Assembly (NCBI GenBank): GCA_937859105.1
Contig: CALMAD010000088.1
Location: 1-9,809, forward strand
Direction: 5' to 3'
DNA length: 9,809 nucleotides
Origin: an uncultured Propionibacteriaceae bacterium
GTDB lineage: Bacteria > Actinomycetota > Actinomycetes > Propionibacteriales > Propionibacteriaceae
The notes under the pieces were generated by a model. That model saw nothing but the letters and a program-made list of their open reading frames with translations. It was not told where the DNA came from and searched no databases. Shown here one piece after another: positions 1-5,763 of the stretch. The translations under genes and the position numbers were made by a program. How positions within the stretch are numbered: the first letter of the stretch is position 1; every line of letters begins with the position of its first letter.

Positions 1-263
1 GCATCGACGCCTGGCTGAAGGCGGCCATTTCCACCACCTGGTGCAGCAAAGCGGTCCAGGCCGCGCTCGACGGCGAGCATGAGCGCGAGGCCTGGCTGGC
101 GCTGGCGGTGCAGCGGCGCAAGGCCTTCCTGGGTGCCGGCCTGCCGGCCTGGATCGCCGCCATTGCCCTGTTCAGCGGGCTCAATGCCGTTGCGCTGATC
201 CTCCTGGCCCTGAGCAGCGTGGTGCTGCTCTGCCTGTATCGCATTCCCCGCCAGCTGGGTTGA
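1..263 (+). CDS. 3' end of an unrecognised inner-membrane protein gene (partial)
   Basis: An open frame enters from the left edge (first full codon at position 3) and ends at TGA 261-263, giving the last 86 residues of a protein. The first half is soluble-looking and charged (a stretch with GEHEREAW and VQRRK). The second half is strongly hydrophobic, with about two membrane segments (from near GAGLPAWIAAIALF to SSVVLLCLY), and the tail is short and basic (RIPRQLG). I do not recognise the family. The stop overlaps the next start as TGATG, so the two genes are probably translationally coupled and the protein may belong with B12 or metal-chelate uptake or cobamide metabolism; that is inference from position only. 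The heavy CTG/GCC codon use resembles Pseudomonas and differs from the CTC/GTC/CG-rich usage after position 400. Confidence 0.6.
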   Translation, partial: IDAWLKAAISTTWCSKAVQAALDGEHEREAWLALAVQRRKAFLGAGLPAWIAAIALFSGLNAVALILLALSSVVLLCLYRIPRQLG

Positions 264-400
264 TGCGCACACTGCTGGCGGTCTGCCTGCTCGCCCTCAG
301 TCCGGCGCTGACGGCGGCCGAGCGGGTGGTCAGCCTGGCCCCTTCGATGTCGGAAATCATGCTGGAGCTGGGCGCCGAGCGGCGCCTGGTCGGCCTGCTT
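263..400 (+). pseudogene. BtuF-like periplasmic cobalamin-binding protein, N-terminal 46 codons, cut off at a sequence join
   Basis: ATG 263 opens a protein with a clear Sec signal peptide: basic start MRT, a hydrophobic core, and a likely cut after ALTAA at residue 19. It continues with RVVSLAPSMSEIMLELGA and LVGLL, the hallmark opening of BtuF/TroA-type substrate-binding proteins for vitamin B12 and iron chelates. Full members are roughly 250-300 residues. This copy loses family resemblance right after LVGLL at residue 46, and the frame then runs through arginine-rich sequence to a stop near 484. That tail is the antisense of rho, so it is not native to this protein. An in-frame TTG lies one codon upstream at 260, but ATG is preferred because it overlaps the upstream stop. 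A full-length protein would bind B12 in the periplasm and deliver it to a BtuCD-type ABC importer; this fragment cannot function. Confidence 0.72.
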
Positions 401-410
401 CGCCGGGGCT
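395..410. other. Chimeric junction between gammaproteobacterial-like and actinobacterial DNA
   Basis: Left of this point the plus strand encodes a btuF-like gene; right of it the minus strand encodes the start of an actinobacterial rho gene. Both reading frames lose their homology at the same bases and neither resumes elsewhere in the window. The rho frame stays open across the join (its next codons would read K-Q-A-D), and the btuF frame stays open the other way, so the exact base cannot be set more closely than about 398-405. No insertion sequence, target-site duplication or recombination site is visible. An assembly, cloning or read chimera is the most likely cause. Confidence 0.75.
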
Positions 411-667
411 TCGGACGCCTCCCGGCCCTCGCCGCCGCGCCCCGCGCCCTGCTCGGGACGGGCGCCGTCGCCGTCTCGGGATGAGCGGGAGCGGTCGGGG
501 CCGCCGGACTGCGCTGTGCGGATGGCGGCCACCAGGTCGGACTTGCGCATCGCGCCGGTCCCCTTCAGGCCCATGGAGCTCGCCAGCTTCTTCAGCTCGG
601 GCAGCAGCATGGACTCGAGTCCGGACCCACCGCGCTTGGCGGGAGCGGATTCCATCGTGTCGGTCAC
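401..667 (-). CDS. rho: Transcription termination factor Rho, N-terminal part only (truncated at the join)
   Basis: Reading leftward from GTG at 667 gives 89 residues starting VTDTMESAPAKRGG. Residues about 17-53 are a Rho_N (SAP-like) domain, with LPELKKLASSMG and then MRKSDLVAAI, as in actinobacterial Rho. Next begins the Arg/Gly/Asp-rich disordered insertion (GGPDRSRSSRDGDGARPEQG) that sits before the RNA-binding domain in high-GC Gram-positive Rho proteins. The cold-shock-like RNA-binding domain and the RecA-type ATPase are missing because the gene is cut at about position 401. The start is supported by AAAGGA (673-678) five bases upstream; ATG at 655 is a weaker alternative. A complete Rho is a hexameric RNA helicase that ends transcription. 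Rho directly after a threonine-synthesis cluster is the usual actinobacterial order, which supports the host assignment. Confidence 0.85.
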
Positions 668-672
668 GGAGT

Positions 673-678
673 TCCTTT
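673..678 (-). promoter_or_regulatory. Ribosome-binding site that fixes the rho GTG start
   Basis: The minus strand reads AAAGGA followed by five bases and then GTG at 667. This favours GTG 667 over the in-frame ATG at 655, which has no comparable motif before it. Confidence 0.6.
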
Positions 679-752
679 CGGAGTGACTGCCGGCAGGCGT
701 CGCCGCGCGTCGGTACCGGGCAGCCCGCTCGCAGAGACGAGCTCAGACTGGG

Positions 753-782
753 AAAATAAATGTGCGGATCACAAGGATCGCA
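753..782 (-). terminator. Candidate intrinsic terminator after the lysA-hom-thrH-glycosyltransferase cluster
   Basis: On the minus strand TGCGATC (782-776) can pair with GATCCGCA (770-763) around a five-base CTTGT loop, with one bulged C. It is followed by CATTTATTTT, a T-rich tract that stands out in this GC-rich sequence. It lies about 40 bases beyond the glycosyltransferase stop and about 85 bases before the rho start, where an end of transcript is expected. The stem is only seven pairs, so it may be weak or leaky. TATTTT (753-758) could instead, or also, be a -10 element (TANNNT) for rho, though no good -35 is visible. Confidence 0.45.
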
Positions 783-821
783 GCCCCTAGGGGGGGATCA
801 TCGGGGCAGGCGGCGATTGCG

Positions 822-2033
822 CTACCGCGAGTCTAGCACCACGTCGGGGGCATCGGTCGAGCGCGCCGCCCGCGCGCCGCGCAGCCCGTAGAGCAGCCCC
901 ATGACGAGCAGCGCGACGCCCGCGACGACCCCGATGTTGTCGACGACCTGGTGCAGCGGCGGGTAGGTCCGCTCGACGCCCTCGCCGCCCGGTAGCTGCT
1001 TGAACGGCGCGTACGCGGTCCAGATGCAGTAGAACAACCCGAGCAGGCGCAGCGGCTGCGGGAGGTGCGGACGCCGCAGCAACACCGCGGTGAGCGGGAC
1101 GACCCACACGTAGTGGTGAGACCACGAGATCGGCGAGGCGAGCAGCGAGGTGAACCCCGCAAGGCAGATCGCGAGCGTCGCCTCCCCCGCCTTGTGCATC
1201 GCGATCGCCGCGGCGATGCCGACCAGCGCCACGATCGCGCTGATGACCAGGCCGCCGCGGCTCAACTCGCCGAACAACCGTGCCCACACGCCCATGACCG
1301 ACTGGTTGGTCTTGAACTCGATGCCGCTGTTGATGCCGCTGTTGCCCCCGACGAGCCCGAGCCAGTACGTGCGGCTCGCCCCGGGCAGCAACAGCCAGGT
1401 CAGGGCCGTCGCGCCGCAGAACCAGGCGAACGCCATCAGGCCGGGCTTGCGGCGTCCGGAGAAGAAGTTGTACGCGGCGACCGTCGCCGGCGTCAGCTTG
1501 ACGGCGCTGGCCAGGCCGACCAGCCAGCCCTCCGGCAGGATGCGCCGGCCGAGCAGCCGGCGTCCGGGGGCCGAATCGAGCACGGCCGCCCCCACGAGGA
1601 TGATGCCGAGCTGGCCGAACCCGAGCGTCTCGCGGACGGGCTCGACGAGCCAGACGGCCGCGGTGGTGAGAAGCGACAGGCGCCACCCGCCGAAGCCCAG
1701 TCGGTACAGGATGCCCATCAGGACCGTGACGTTCAGGAAGAGCCACGCGAACTGCGCGACCGCGAGCGGGACGACCCCCCACGGCACGGCGAGGAACGCG
1801 GCGAACGGCGGGTAGATCCACGGCAGCTTGCCGTACGGGGTGGCGTAGAAGTCGCGGCCGGCCAGCAGATCCTCGGCGGCCCGGCGGTAGACGTCGAGGT
1901 CGATCATCGCCGGCGCCCACGGCTCGAAGTTGCCCCCGGCGATCGTCGTCGCACCGGCCCAGAGGGCCGCCACGTAGGGCGGGATGATCCAGATCAGCCA
2001 CCGCCGCATCCGGGCGGCGAACTCTCGGTTCAC
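822..2033 (-). CDS. GT87-type (DUF2029) polytopic membrane glycosyltransferase
   Basis: This 403-residue protein is almost entirely hydrophobic, with about eight to ten membrane segments. It carries the signature of the actinobacterial alpha-1,2-mannosyltransferase family GT87 (PimE, MptC-like): DLDVYRRA at 45-52 with acidic residues in the first extracytoplasmic loop, YPPFAAFL at 74-81, NQSVMG at 243-248, and SPISWSHHYVW at 300-310. The family uses polyprenyl-phosphate sugar donors on the outer face of the membrane and acts in cell-envelope glycan or glycolipid assembly; the acceptor here is unknown. The tail from about residue 385 is charged and probably cytoplasmic. The GTG start overlaps the thrH stop by four bases (GTGA), which implies translational coupling. 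Its link to the amino-acid genes is positional only. A longer antisense frame and an overlapping minus-strand frame in this interval are GC-rich shadows. Confidence 0.82.
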   Translation of the reverse strand: MNREFAARMRRWLIWIIPPYVAALWAGATTIAGGNFEPWAPAMIDLDVYRRAAEDLLAGRDFYATPYGKLPWIYPPFAAFLAVPWGVVPLAVAQFAWLFLNVTVLMGILYRLGFGGWRLSLLTTAAVWLVEPVRETLGFGQLGIILVGAAVLDSAPGRRLLGRRILPEGWLVGLASAVKLTPATVAAYNFFSGRRKPGLMAFAWFCGATALTWLLLPGASRTYWLGLVGGNSGINSGIEFKTNQSVMGVWARLFGELSRGGLVISAIVALVGIAAAIAMHKAGEATLAICLAGFTSLLASPISWSHHYVWVVPLTAVLLRRPHLPQPLRLLGLFYCIWTAYAPFKQLPGGEGVERTYPPLHQVVDNIGVVAGVALLVMGLLYGLRGARAARSTDAPDVVLDSR

Positions 2034-2632
2034 GACCGCCCGGCCCGGGTGAACTCCGCGCGCAGTTGGTCGAAGTCGGTGGCGACGGGGAACTGGCCGA
2101 ACTCGGCGACGACGTTGGCCGGCGGCCGGAACAGGATGCCCGCCTCCGCCTGCGTCAGCATGCCCGTGTCGTTATAGGAGTCGCCGGTGGCGACCACCCG
2201 CAGGTTCAACGACTGGAACGCGCGCACCGCCTCGGTCTTCGCGTTGGGCTGGCGGAGCCGGTAGCCCACGATGCGGTCGTCGGCGACCTCGAGGTTGTGG
2301 CACAGCAGCGTCGGGTAGCCGAGCTGAGCCATCAGGGGCATGCCGAACTGGTAGAAGGTGTCGGAGAGGATGACCACCTGATAGCGCTCGCGCAGCCAGT
2401 CCAGGAAGTCGGCCGCCCCCGGGACCGGACCCAGGCCGGCGATGACCTCCTGAATCTGCGAGAGCCGGATGCCGTGGGCGTCCAGCACGCGGAGGCGGTG
2501 CCCCATGAGCTCGTCGTAGTCGGCGATGTCCCTCGTCGTGAGCCGCAGCTCATCGACCCCCGTCCGCTCGGCCACGTTGATCCAGATCTCGGGGACGAGC
2601 ACCCCTTCGAGGTCGAGGCAGGCGAGGTCCAT
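2030..2632 (-). CDS. thrH: Bifunctional phosphoserine phosphatase / homoserine phosphotransferase ThrH
   Basis: This 200-residue HAD-superfamily enzyme closely resembles Pseudomonas aeruginosa ThrH along its whole length. Motif I is LDLEGVLVPE (residues 6-15), with nucleophile Asp7 and, as in ThrH, Glu9 where classical phosphatases have a second Asp. Motif II is VILSDTFY with Ser90; Lys132 is the likely motif III lysine; motif IV is GDSYND (150-155), which holds the Mg-binding aspartates. Known ThrH removes phosphate from phosphoserine and can pass it to homoserine, giving homoserine phosphate for threonine synthase. It starts three bases after the hom stop, with GGAAGGA inside the hom 3' end as a likely ribosome site, and overlaps the glycosyltransferase start, so it is native to this cluster and not part of the contaminating left segment. 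No thrB or thrC is present. The family call is secure; the in vivo role as a ThrB substitute is inferred from context. Confidence 0.9.
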   Translation of the reverse strand: MDLACLDLEGVLVPEIWINVAERTGVDELRLTTRDIADYDELMGHRLRVLDAHGIRLSQIQEVIAGLGPVPGAADFLDWLRERYQVVILSDTFYQFGMPLMAQLGYPTLLCHNLEVADDRIVGYRLRQPNAKTEAVRAFQSLNLRVVATGDSYNDTGMLTQAEAGILFRPPANVVAEFGQFPVATDFDQLRAEFTRAGRS

Positions 2633-2635
2633 CGG

Positions 2636-3934
2636 TCACATTCCTTCCACGCGCAACACGCGGATACCCTGGCGCACGTCCGCGAAGGTTTCCAGTTCCG
2701 ACACGGTCGATCGGACGGCCTCGTCGGTCGCCACGTGCGTGGTGACCATCAGCCGCGCTCCCCCGCCCTCGGTCGAGTGCGGGGCCTGCCGCACCGACTG
2801 CAGCGAGACGCCACCGCGCGCGAAGCAGTCGGCGACGCGGGCCAGCACGCCCGGAGCGTCCCGCACCACCATCGACACGTAGTACCGGGACGACGACATG
2901 CTCGCGCTGGCGATCGAGCGATTGCTGTGCAGGGACGCCCGCGGCCCGGCCACGCCGCGCACCCGGTTGCGGGCCGCGGTCACGACGTCGCCCATGATGG
3001 CGGACGCCGTCGGCGTCCCGCCCGCGCCGGGGCCCATGAACATGAGCCGCCCGGCGTTTTCGGACTCGACGAACACGGCGTTGTACGCGCCCCGGATCCC
3101 GGCGAGCGGGTGGTCGAGCGGCACCATCGTGGGGTGCACCGCCACGGCGATCGAATCCTCGCCGGCCAACTGGCAGTCGGCGAGCAGCTTGATGACGCAG
3201 CCCATGTCGTTCGCGGCCTCGATGTCTTCCGGCGTCACCGCGGTGATGCCCTCGCACGAGACATCGTTCAGCGTCACGCCCGTGTGAAAGGCGAGGCTGG
3301 CCAGCAGCGCGGCCTTGGCCGCGGCGTCCTGCCCCTCGACGTCGGCCGTCGGGTCGGCCTCGGCGTAGCCCAGTTGCTGCGCCTCGGCGAGGGCCTCGGG
3401 GAACGTCGCGCCGGTGGAGTGCATCTGGTCGAGGATGTAGTTCGTCGTGCCGTTCACGATGCCCTTCACGGCGATGACCCGGTCGCCGATCAGCGACTCG
3501 GCGAGCGGCCGGATGATCGGGATCGCCCCGGCGACGGACGCCTCGTAGTACAGATCGACCCCGGCGGACGCGGCGGCGGCGAAGACCTCGGCCCCGTGGG
3601 TGGCCAGCAGGGCCTTGTTCGCTGTCACGACGGACGCCCCGACCGAGAACGCCTTGAGCATGAGCGTTCGCGCCGGCTCGATGCCGCCCATCACCTCGAT
3701 GACGAGGTCGAGGCCCGGCTCGTCCAGCAGCGCGGACGGGTCGGTCGTCAGGAGCTCCTCGGGGACGCCGGGCCGCGGCCCGGCCGTCCGGACGCCGATG
3801 CCGACCAGCTCGAACGGGCGCCCGATCCGCGCCTGGAGCTCATCGGCCTCGTTCAGCAGGAGGCGGGCCACCTGCGACCCGACCACCCCGCACCCCAGCA
3901 GGGCCACCCGCAGCGGCCCACTGCCCTTGTTCAT
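2636..3934 (-). CDS. hom: Homoserine dehydrogenase (NAD(P)-dependent, with C-terminal ACT domain)
   Basis: The 432-residue protein reduces aspartate semialdehyde to homoserine, the branch point to threonine and methionine. The nucleotide-binding loop is GCGVVG (14-19). Lys107 lies in VTANKALLA and is the expected catalytic lysine. The core continues with EASVAGAIPIIRPL (131-144), GIVNGTTNYIL (158-168) and GYAEADPTADVEG with Asp203 and Lys207. Residues about 350-430 form an ACT domain (YYVSMVVRDAPGVLARVADC), the usual site of threonine feedback. ATG 3934 is chosen because AGGAGAG lies just upstream, overlapping the lysA stop; a GTG directly before it is possible. An in-frame extension to 3997 would overlap lysA and lacks homology. 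The gap to lysA is 10 nt and to thrH 3 nt, so these genes are almost certainly cotranscribed. Length and motifs are normal for actinobacteria. Confidence 0.95.
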   Translation of the reverse strand: MNKGSGPLRVALLGCGVVGSQVARLLLNEADELQARIGRPFELVGIGVRTAGPRPGVPEELLTTDPSALLDEPGLDLVIEVMGGIEPARTLMLKAFSVGASVVTANKALLATHGAEVFAAAASAGVDLYYEASVAGAIPIIRPLAESLIGDRVIAVKGIVNGTTNYILDQMHSTGATFPEALAEAQQLGYAEADPTADVEGQDAAAKAALLASLAFHTGVTLNDVSCEGITAVTPEDIEAANDMGCVIKLLADCQLAGEDSIAVAVHPTMVPLDHPLAGIRGAYNAVFVESENAGRLMFMGPGAGGTPTASAIMGDVVTAARNRVRGVAGPRASLHSNRSIASASMSSSRYYVSMVVRDAPGVLARVADCFARGGVSLQSVRQAPHSTEGGGARLMVTTHVATDEAVRSTVSELETFADVRQGIRVLRVEGM

Positions 3935-3944
3935 CACGGCTCTC

Positions 3945-5357
3945 CTACTCGCCCGAAAGGCCCCCGTCGAGGGCCAGCAAGTCGTCCAGCGTCTCACGCC
4001 GGATCAGCGTCGACACCTTACCGTCCCGCACCGACACGACGGCCGGGCGGGGCGTGTAGTTGTAGTTGCTCGCCATCGACCGGCTGTACGCGCCGGACGC
4101 CGGCACCGCCAGCAGGTCTCCCGGGGCGACGTCGCCCGGCAGGAACACGTTACGCACGAGGATGTCGCCGCCCTCGCAGTGCAGCCCGACCACGCGGGAC
4201 AGCTCGACGGGGGCGTCGCTGGCGCGGTTGGCGAGCACGGCGGAGTACTCGGCGGCGTACAGCGCGGGACGAATGTTGTCGCTCATGCCGCCGTCGACGC
4301 TGATGTACCGGCGGGTCTGGCCGCCGCCCACCTCGACGTACTTCGTCGTCCCGACGGTGTAGAGAGCCGTGCCCGACGGCCCGCTGATCGTGCGGCCGGG
4401 CTCCACCGAGAGGTGGGGTCGCTCGAGGCCGAAGGCGCGGCACTCGTGGTCGACGATTCCCTCCAGGTCGCGGGCGAGCTCGTCCACGGGAGCCGGCGTG
4501 TCGTCCGTGGTGTACGCGATCCCGAAGCCGCCGCCCAGGTCGAGCTCGGGCAGCGTGACGCGGGTGGCCTCCTTGAACTGGCTCATCAGCCGCAGCGTCC
4601 GGCGGGCCGCGACCTCGAAGCCGTTCGTGTCGAAGATCTGGCTGCCGATGTGGCTGTGGATGCCGCGCAGGTCGATCGTCGGGCTGCCGTAGCAGCGGAC
4701 CATCGCGACGAGCGCCTGACCGCCCGAGATCGAGAAGCCGAACTTCTGATCCTCATGCGCCGTGGCGATGTACTCGTGCGTGTGCGCCTCGACGCCCGTC
4801 GTCACCCGGATCAGCACCTGCGCCCGGACGCCCAACTCGGTCGTCAGGCGCTCGAGGCGTCCGATCTCGTCGGCCGAGTCGACCACGATGCGGCCCACGC
4901 CCCGGGTGAGCGCGAGCCGCAACACCTCGTCGGACTTGTTGTTGCCGTGGAGCGCGATGCGGGCCGGGTCGAACCCGGCGCGGAGGGCGACGACGAGTTC
5001 GCCGTGGCTGCTCACGTCCAGGCACAGGCCCTCGGAGTCGATCCAGCGGGCGACGTCGGCGCACAGAAACGACTTGCCCGCGTAGTAGACGCTCCACCCC
5101 TCGAAGGCGTCGCGCCAGGTGCGCGCGCGGTCCCGGAAGTCGACCTCGTCGATGACGTAGACCGGCGACCCGCACTGCCGCACCAGCTCGTCGGCCGTCA
5201 ACCCCCCGATGCGCAAGCAGCCGTCGTCGGCGCGCGTCGCCGTCGAACTCCACAAGCCGTCGGCGAGCCGGTTGGCGTCGTCGGGCTTCCGCAGCCACAC
5301 GGGGGCTGCGGAGGTGGCATCGGCATGGATCGATCCGGCGACGTGCATGTGGGTCAT
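3945..5357 (-). CDS. lysA: Diaminopimelate decarboxylase
   Basis: This fold-type III PLP enzyme (470 residues) makes L-lysine from meso-diaminopimelate. Lys95 in VYYAGKSFLC is the PLP lysine. HIGSQI (236-241), GGGFG (275-279) and EPGR (319-322) bind cofactor phosphate and substrate; HCEGGD (393-398) holds the catalytic Cys394 from the partner subunit; YSRSMASNYN (424-433) closes the active site. The N-terminal stretch with HVAGSIHAD and WLRKPDDANRL is typical of actinobacterial LysA. The start is placed at ATG 5357 (a second ATG is at 5348). The open frame runs on to 5621, but that part would be antisense to the tRNA gene and matches nothing in the family. No good Shine-Dalgarno precedes 5357; instead a perfect small inverted repeat lies at 5366-5378. 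It is the first gene of the lysA-hom-thrH-glycosyltransferase cluster. Confidence 0.95.
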   Translation of the reverse strand: MTHMHVAGSIHADATSAAPVWLRKPDDANRLADGLWSSTATRADDGCLRIGGLTADELVRQCGSPVYVIDEVDFRDRARTWRDAFEGWSVYYAGKSFLCADVARWIDSEGLCLDVSSHGELVVALRAGFDPARIALHGNNKSDEVLRLALTRGVGRIVVDSADEIGRLERLTTELGVRAQVLIRVTTGVEAHTHEYIATAHEDQKFGFSISGGQALVAMVRCYGSPTIDLRGIHSHIGSQIFDTNGFEVAARRTLRLMSQFKEATRVTLPELDLGGGFGIAYTTDDTPAPVDELARDLEGIVDHECRAFGLERPHLSVEPGRTISGPSGTALYTVGTTKYVEVGGGQTRRYISVDGGMSDNIRPALYAAEYSAVLANRASDAPVELSRVVGLHCEGGDILVRNVFLPGDVAPGDLLAVPASGAYSRSMASNYNYTPRPAVVSVRDGKVSTLIRRETLDDLLALDGGLSGE

Positions 5358-5365
5358 GGGTTCAA

Positions 5366-5378
5366 ACTCTGCCAGAGT
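5366..5378. repeat. 13-bp perfect inverted repeat just upstream of lysA
   Basis: ACTCTG-C-CAGAGT is a perfect 6+6 palindrome centred at 5372, eight bases upstream of the lysA ATG, where a ribosome-binding site would normally be. It could be an operator or a small RNA hairpin that limits lysA translation. A short palindrome can occur by chance, and no regulator with this site is known to me. Confidence 0.35.
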
Positions 5379-5458
5379 GCGGTTTCGGCGCAGGCCCGGG
5401 CCCAGCCGCTGGACCCCGCCCAGACGGACGCCGTGCGCGATGACCGCCGTCGGGCTGC

Positions 5459-5464
5459 TATGCT
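5459..5464 (+). promoter_or_regulatory. Possible -10 element of the tRNA-Arg promoter
   Basis: TATGCT fits the actinobacterial -10 pattern TANNNT and would start transcription near 5471, about 40 bases before the tRNA. No convincing -35 is found 16-18 bases upstream, so this is tentative. The 152-base region between lysA and the tRNA must hold both divergent promoters. Confidence 0.3.
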
Positions 5465-5509
5465 GATCGTCGCTTCGCGGGGCAGGCGTTAGCCGGCCGC
5501 GCGAGACAG

Positions 5510-5581
5510 GCCCCCATAGCTCAGGGGATAGAGCACCGCCCTCCGGAGGCGGGAGCGTAGGTTCGAATCCTACTGGGGGCG
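5510..5581 (+). tRNA. tRNA-Arg (anticodon CCG)
   Basis: A full cloverleaf can be drawn. The acceptor stem is GCCCCCA (5510-5516) with TGGGGGC (5574-5580), seven perfect pairs. The D stem is GCTC/GAGC. The anticodon stem is CCGCC/GGCGG around the loop CTCCGGA, giving anticodon CCG at 5543-5545, which reads the Arg codon CGG. The variable loop is four bases, and the T stem GTAGG/CCTAC encloses TTCGAAT. The discriminator is G5581 and the 3' CCA is not encoded. CGG codons are common in the neighbouring genes, in keeping with the high GC content. No repeat of the tRNA 3' end is seen in the window, so there is no sign of an integrated element. Confidence 0.95.
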
Positions 5582-5588
5582 CCTTGGG

Positions 5589-5615
5589 TGGACCGTCCGC
5601 GAGGTCGCGGGTCCA
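5589..5615 (+). terminator. GC-rich hairpin downstream of tRNA-Arg, possible terminator without a T-tract
   Basis: TGGAC (5589-5593) pairs with GTCCA (5611-5615) and CCGCG (5597-5601) with CGCGG (5606-5610) around an AGGT loop, with a CGT bulge. It starts eight bases after the tRNA end. No T-run follows, so it is at best a U-less hairpin of the type proposed in high-GC actinobacteria, or a guide for 3' processing of the tRNA. Confidence 0.4.
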
Positions 5616-5649
5616 GGGCACGAATCAAGCAGACCGGTGGTCGGATTTG

Positions 5650-5673
5650 TCCCGATATCGAGATATATCCCGA
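5650..5673. promoter_or_regulatory. AT-rich palindromic patch upstream of kgd, possible operator
   Basis: Inside very GC-rich DNA this stretch holds two palindromes, CGATATCG (5653-5660) and GATATATC (5662-5669), bounded by direct copies of TCCCGA at 5650 and 5668. It lies about 95-115 bases before the kgd start. The arrangement suggests a regulator site or promoter, but I cannot name the protein. Confidence 0.35.
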
Positions 5674-5705
5674 GCGCCCGCGTTCTCTTGGCGCGTCGAC
5701 TTCGT

Positions 5706-5711
5706 TAGCAT
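5706..5711 (+). promoter_or_regulatory. Possible -10 element for kgd
   Basis: TAGCAT fits TANNNT, with TTCTCT about 17 bases upstream as a poor -35. It would give a leader of roughly 45 bases before the GTG start. AGAAGG at about 5752-5757 is the likely ribosome-binding site. Confidence 0.35.
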
Positions 5712-5763
5712 GGAACGGGCGGCCCAGACCGGCATGCCCGAGACGTGAGGGAAGAAGGCGATT

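Noticed and set aside
401..759. Plus-strand frames that continue the btuF-like protein to 484 and a second frame at 481-759
   Set aside because: Both are antisense to the recognisable rho start and its upstream region; they are arginine-rich and match no family.
2030..2632. thrH as further Pseudomonas contamination
   Set aside because: It is joined to hom by three bases and to the glycosyltransferase by a four-base overlap, with no composition break at either side, so it belongs to the actinobacterial segment.
3935..3997. A 21-residue N-terminal extension of Hom
   Set aside because: It overlaps the lysA 3' end, and a good ribosome site directly precedes ATG 3934.
2066..4303. A 745-codon plus-strand frame across thrH, hom and lysA
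   Set aside because: It is the reverse-complement shadow of three well-identified genes, with no recognisable domain.
5358..5509. Lysine riboswitch or T-box upstream of lysA
   Set aside because: The lysA leader is short and GC-rich, with no L-box or T-box sequence core.
5510..5581. tRNA-Arg as an integration site of a mobile element
   Set aside because: No integrase and no repeat of the tRNA 3' end are present in the window.
5358..5621. An 88-residue N-terminal extension of LysA
   Set aside because: It would run antisense through the tRNA-Arg gene and lacks resemblance to LysA; the family N-terminus begins at about 5357.
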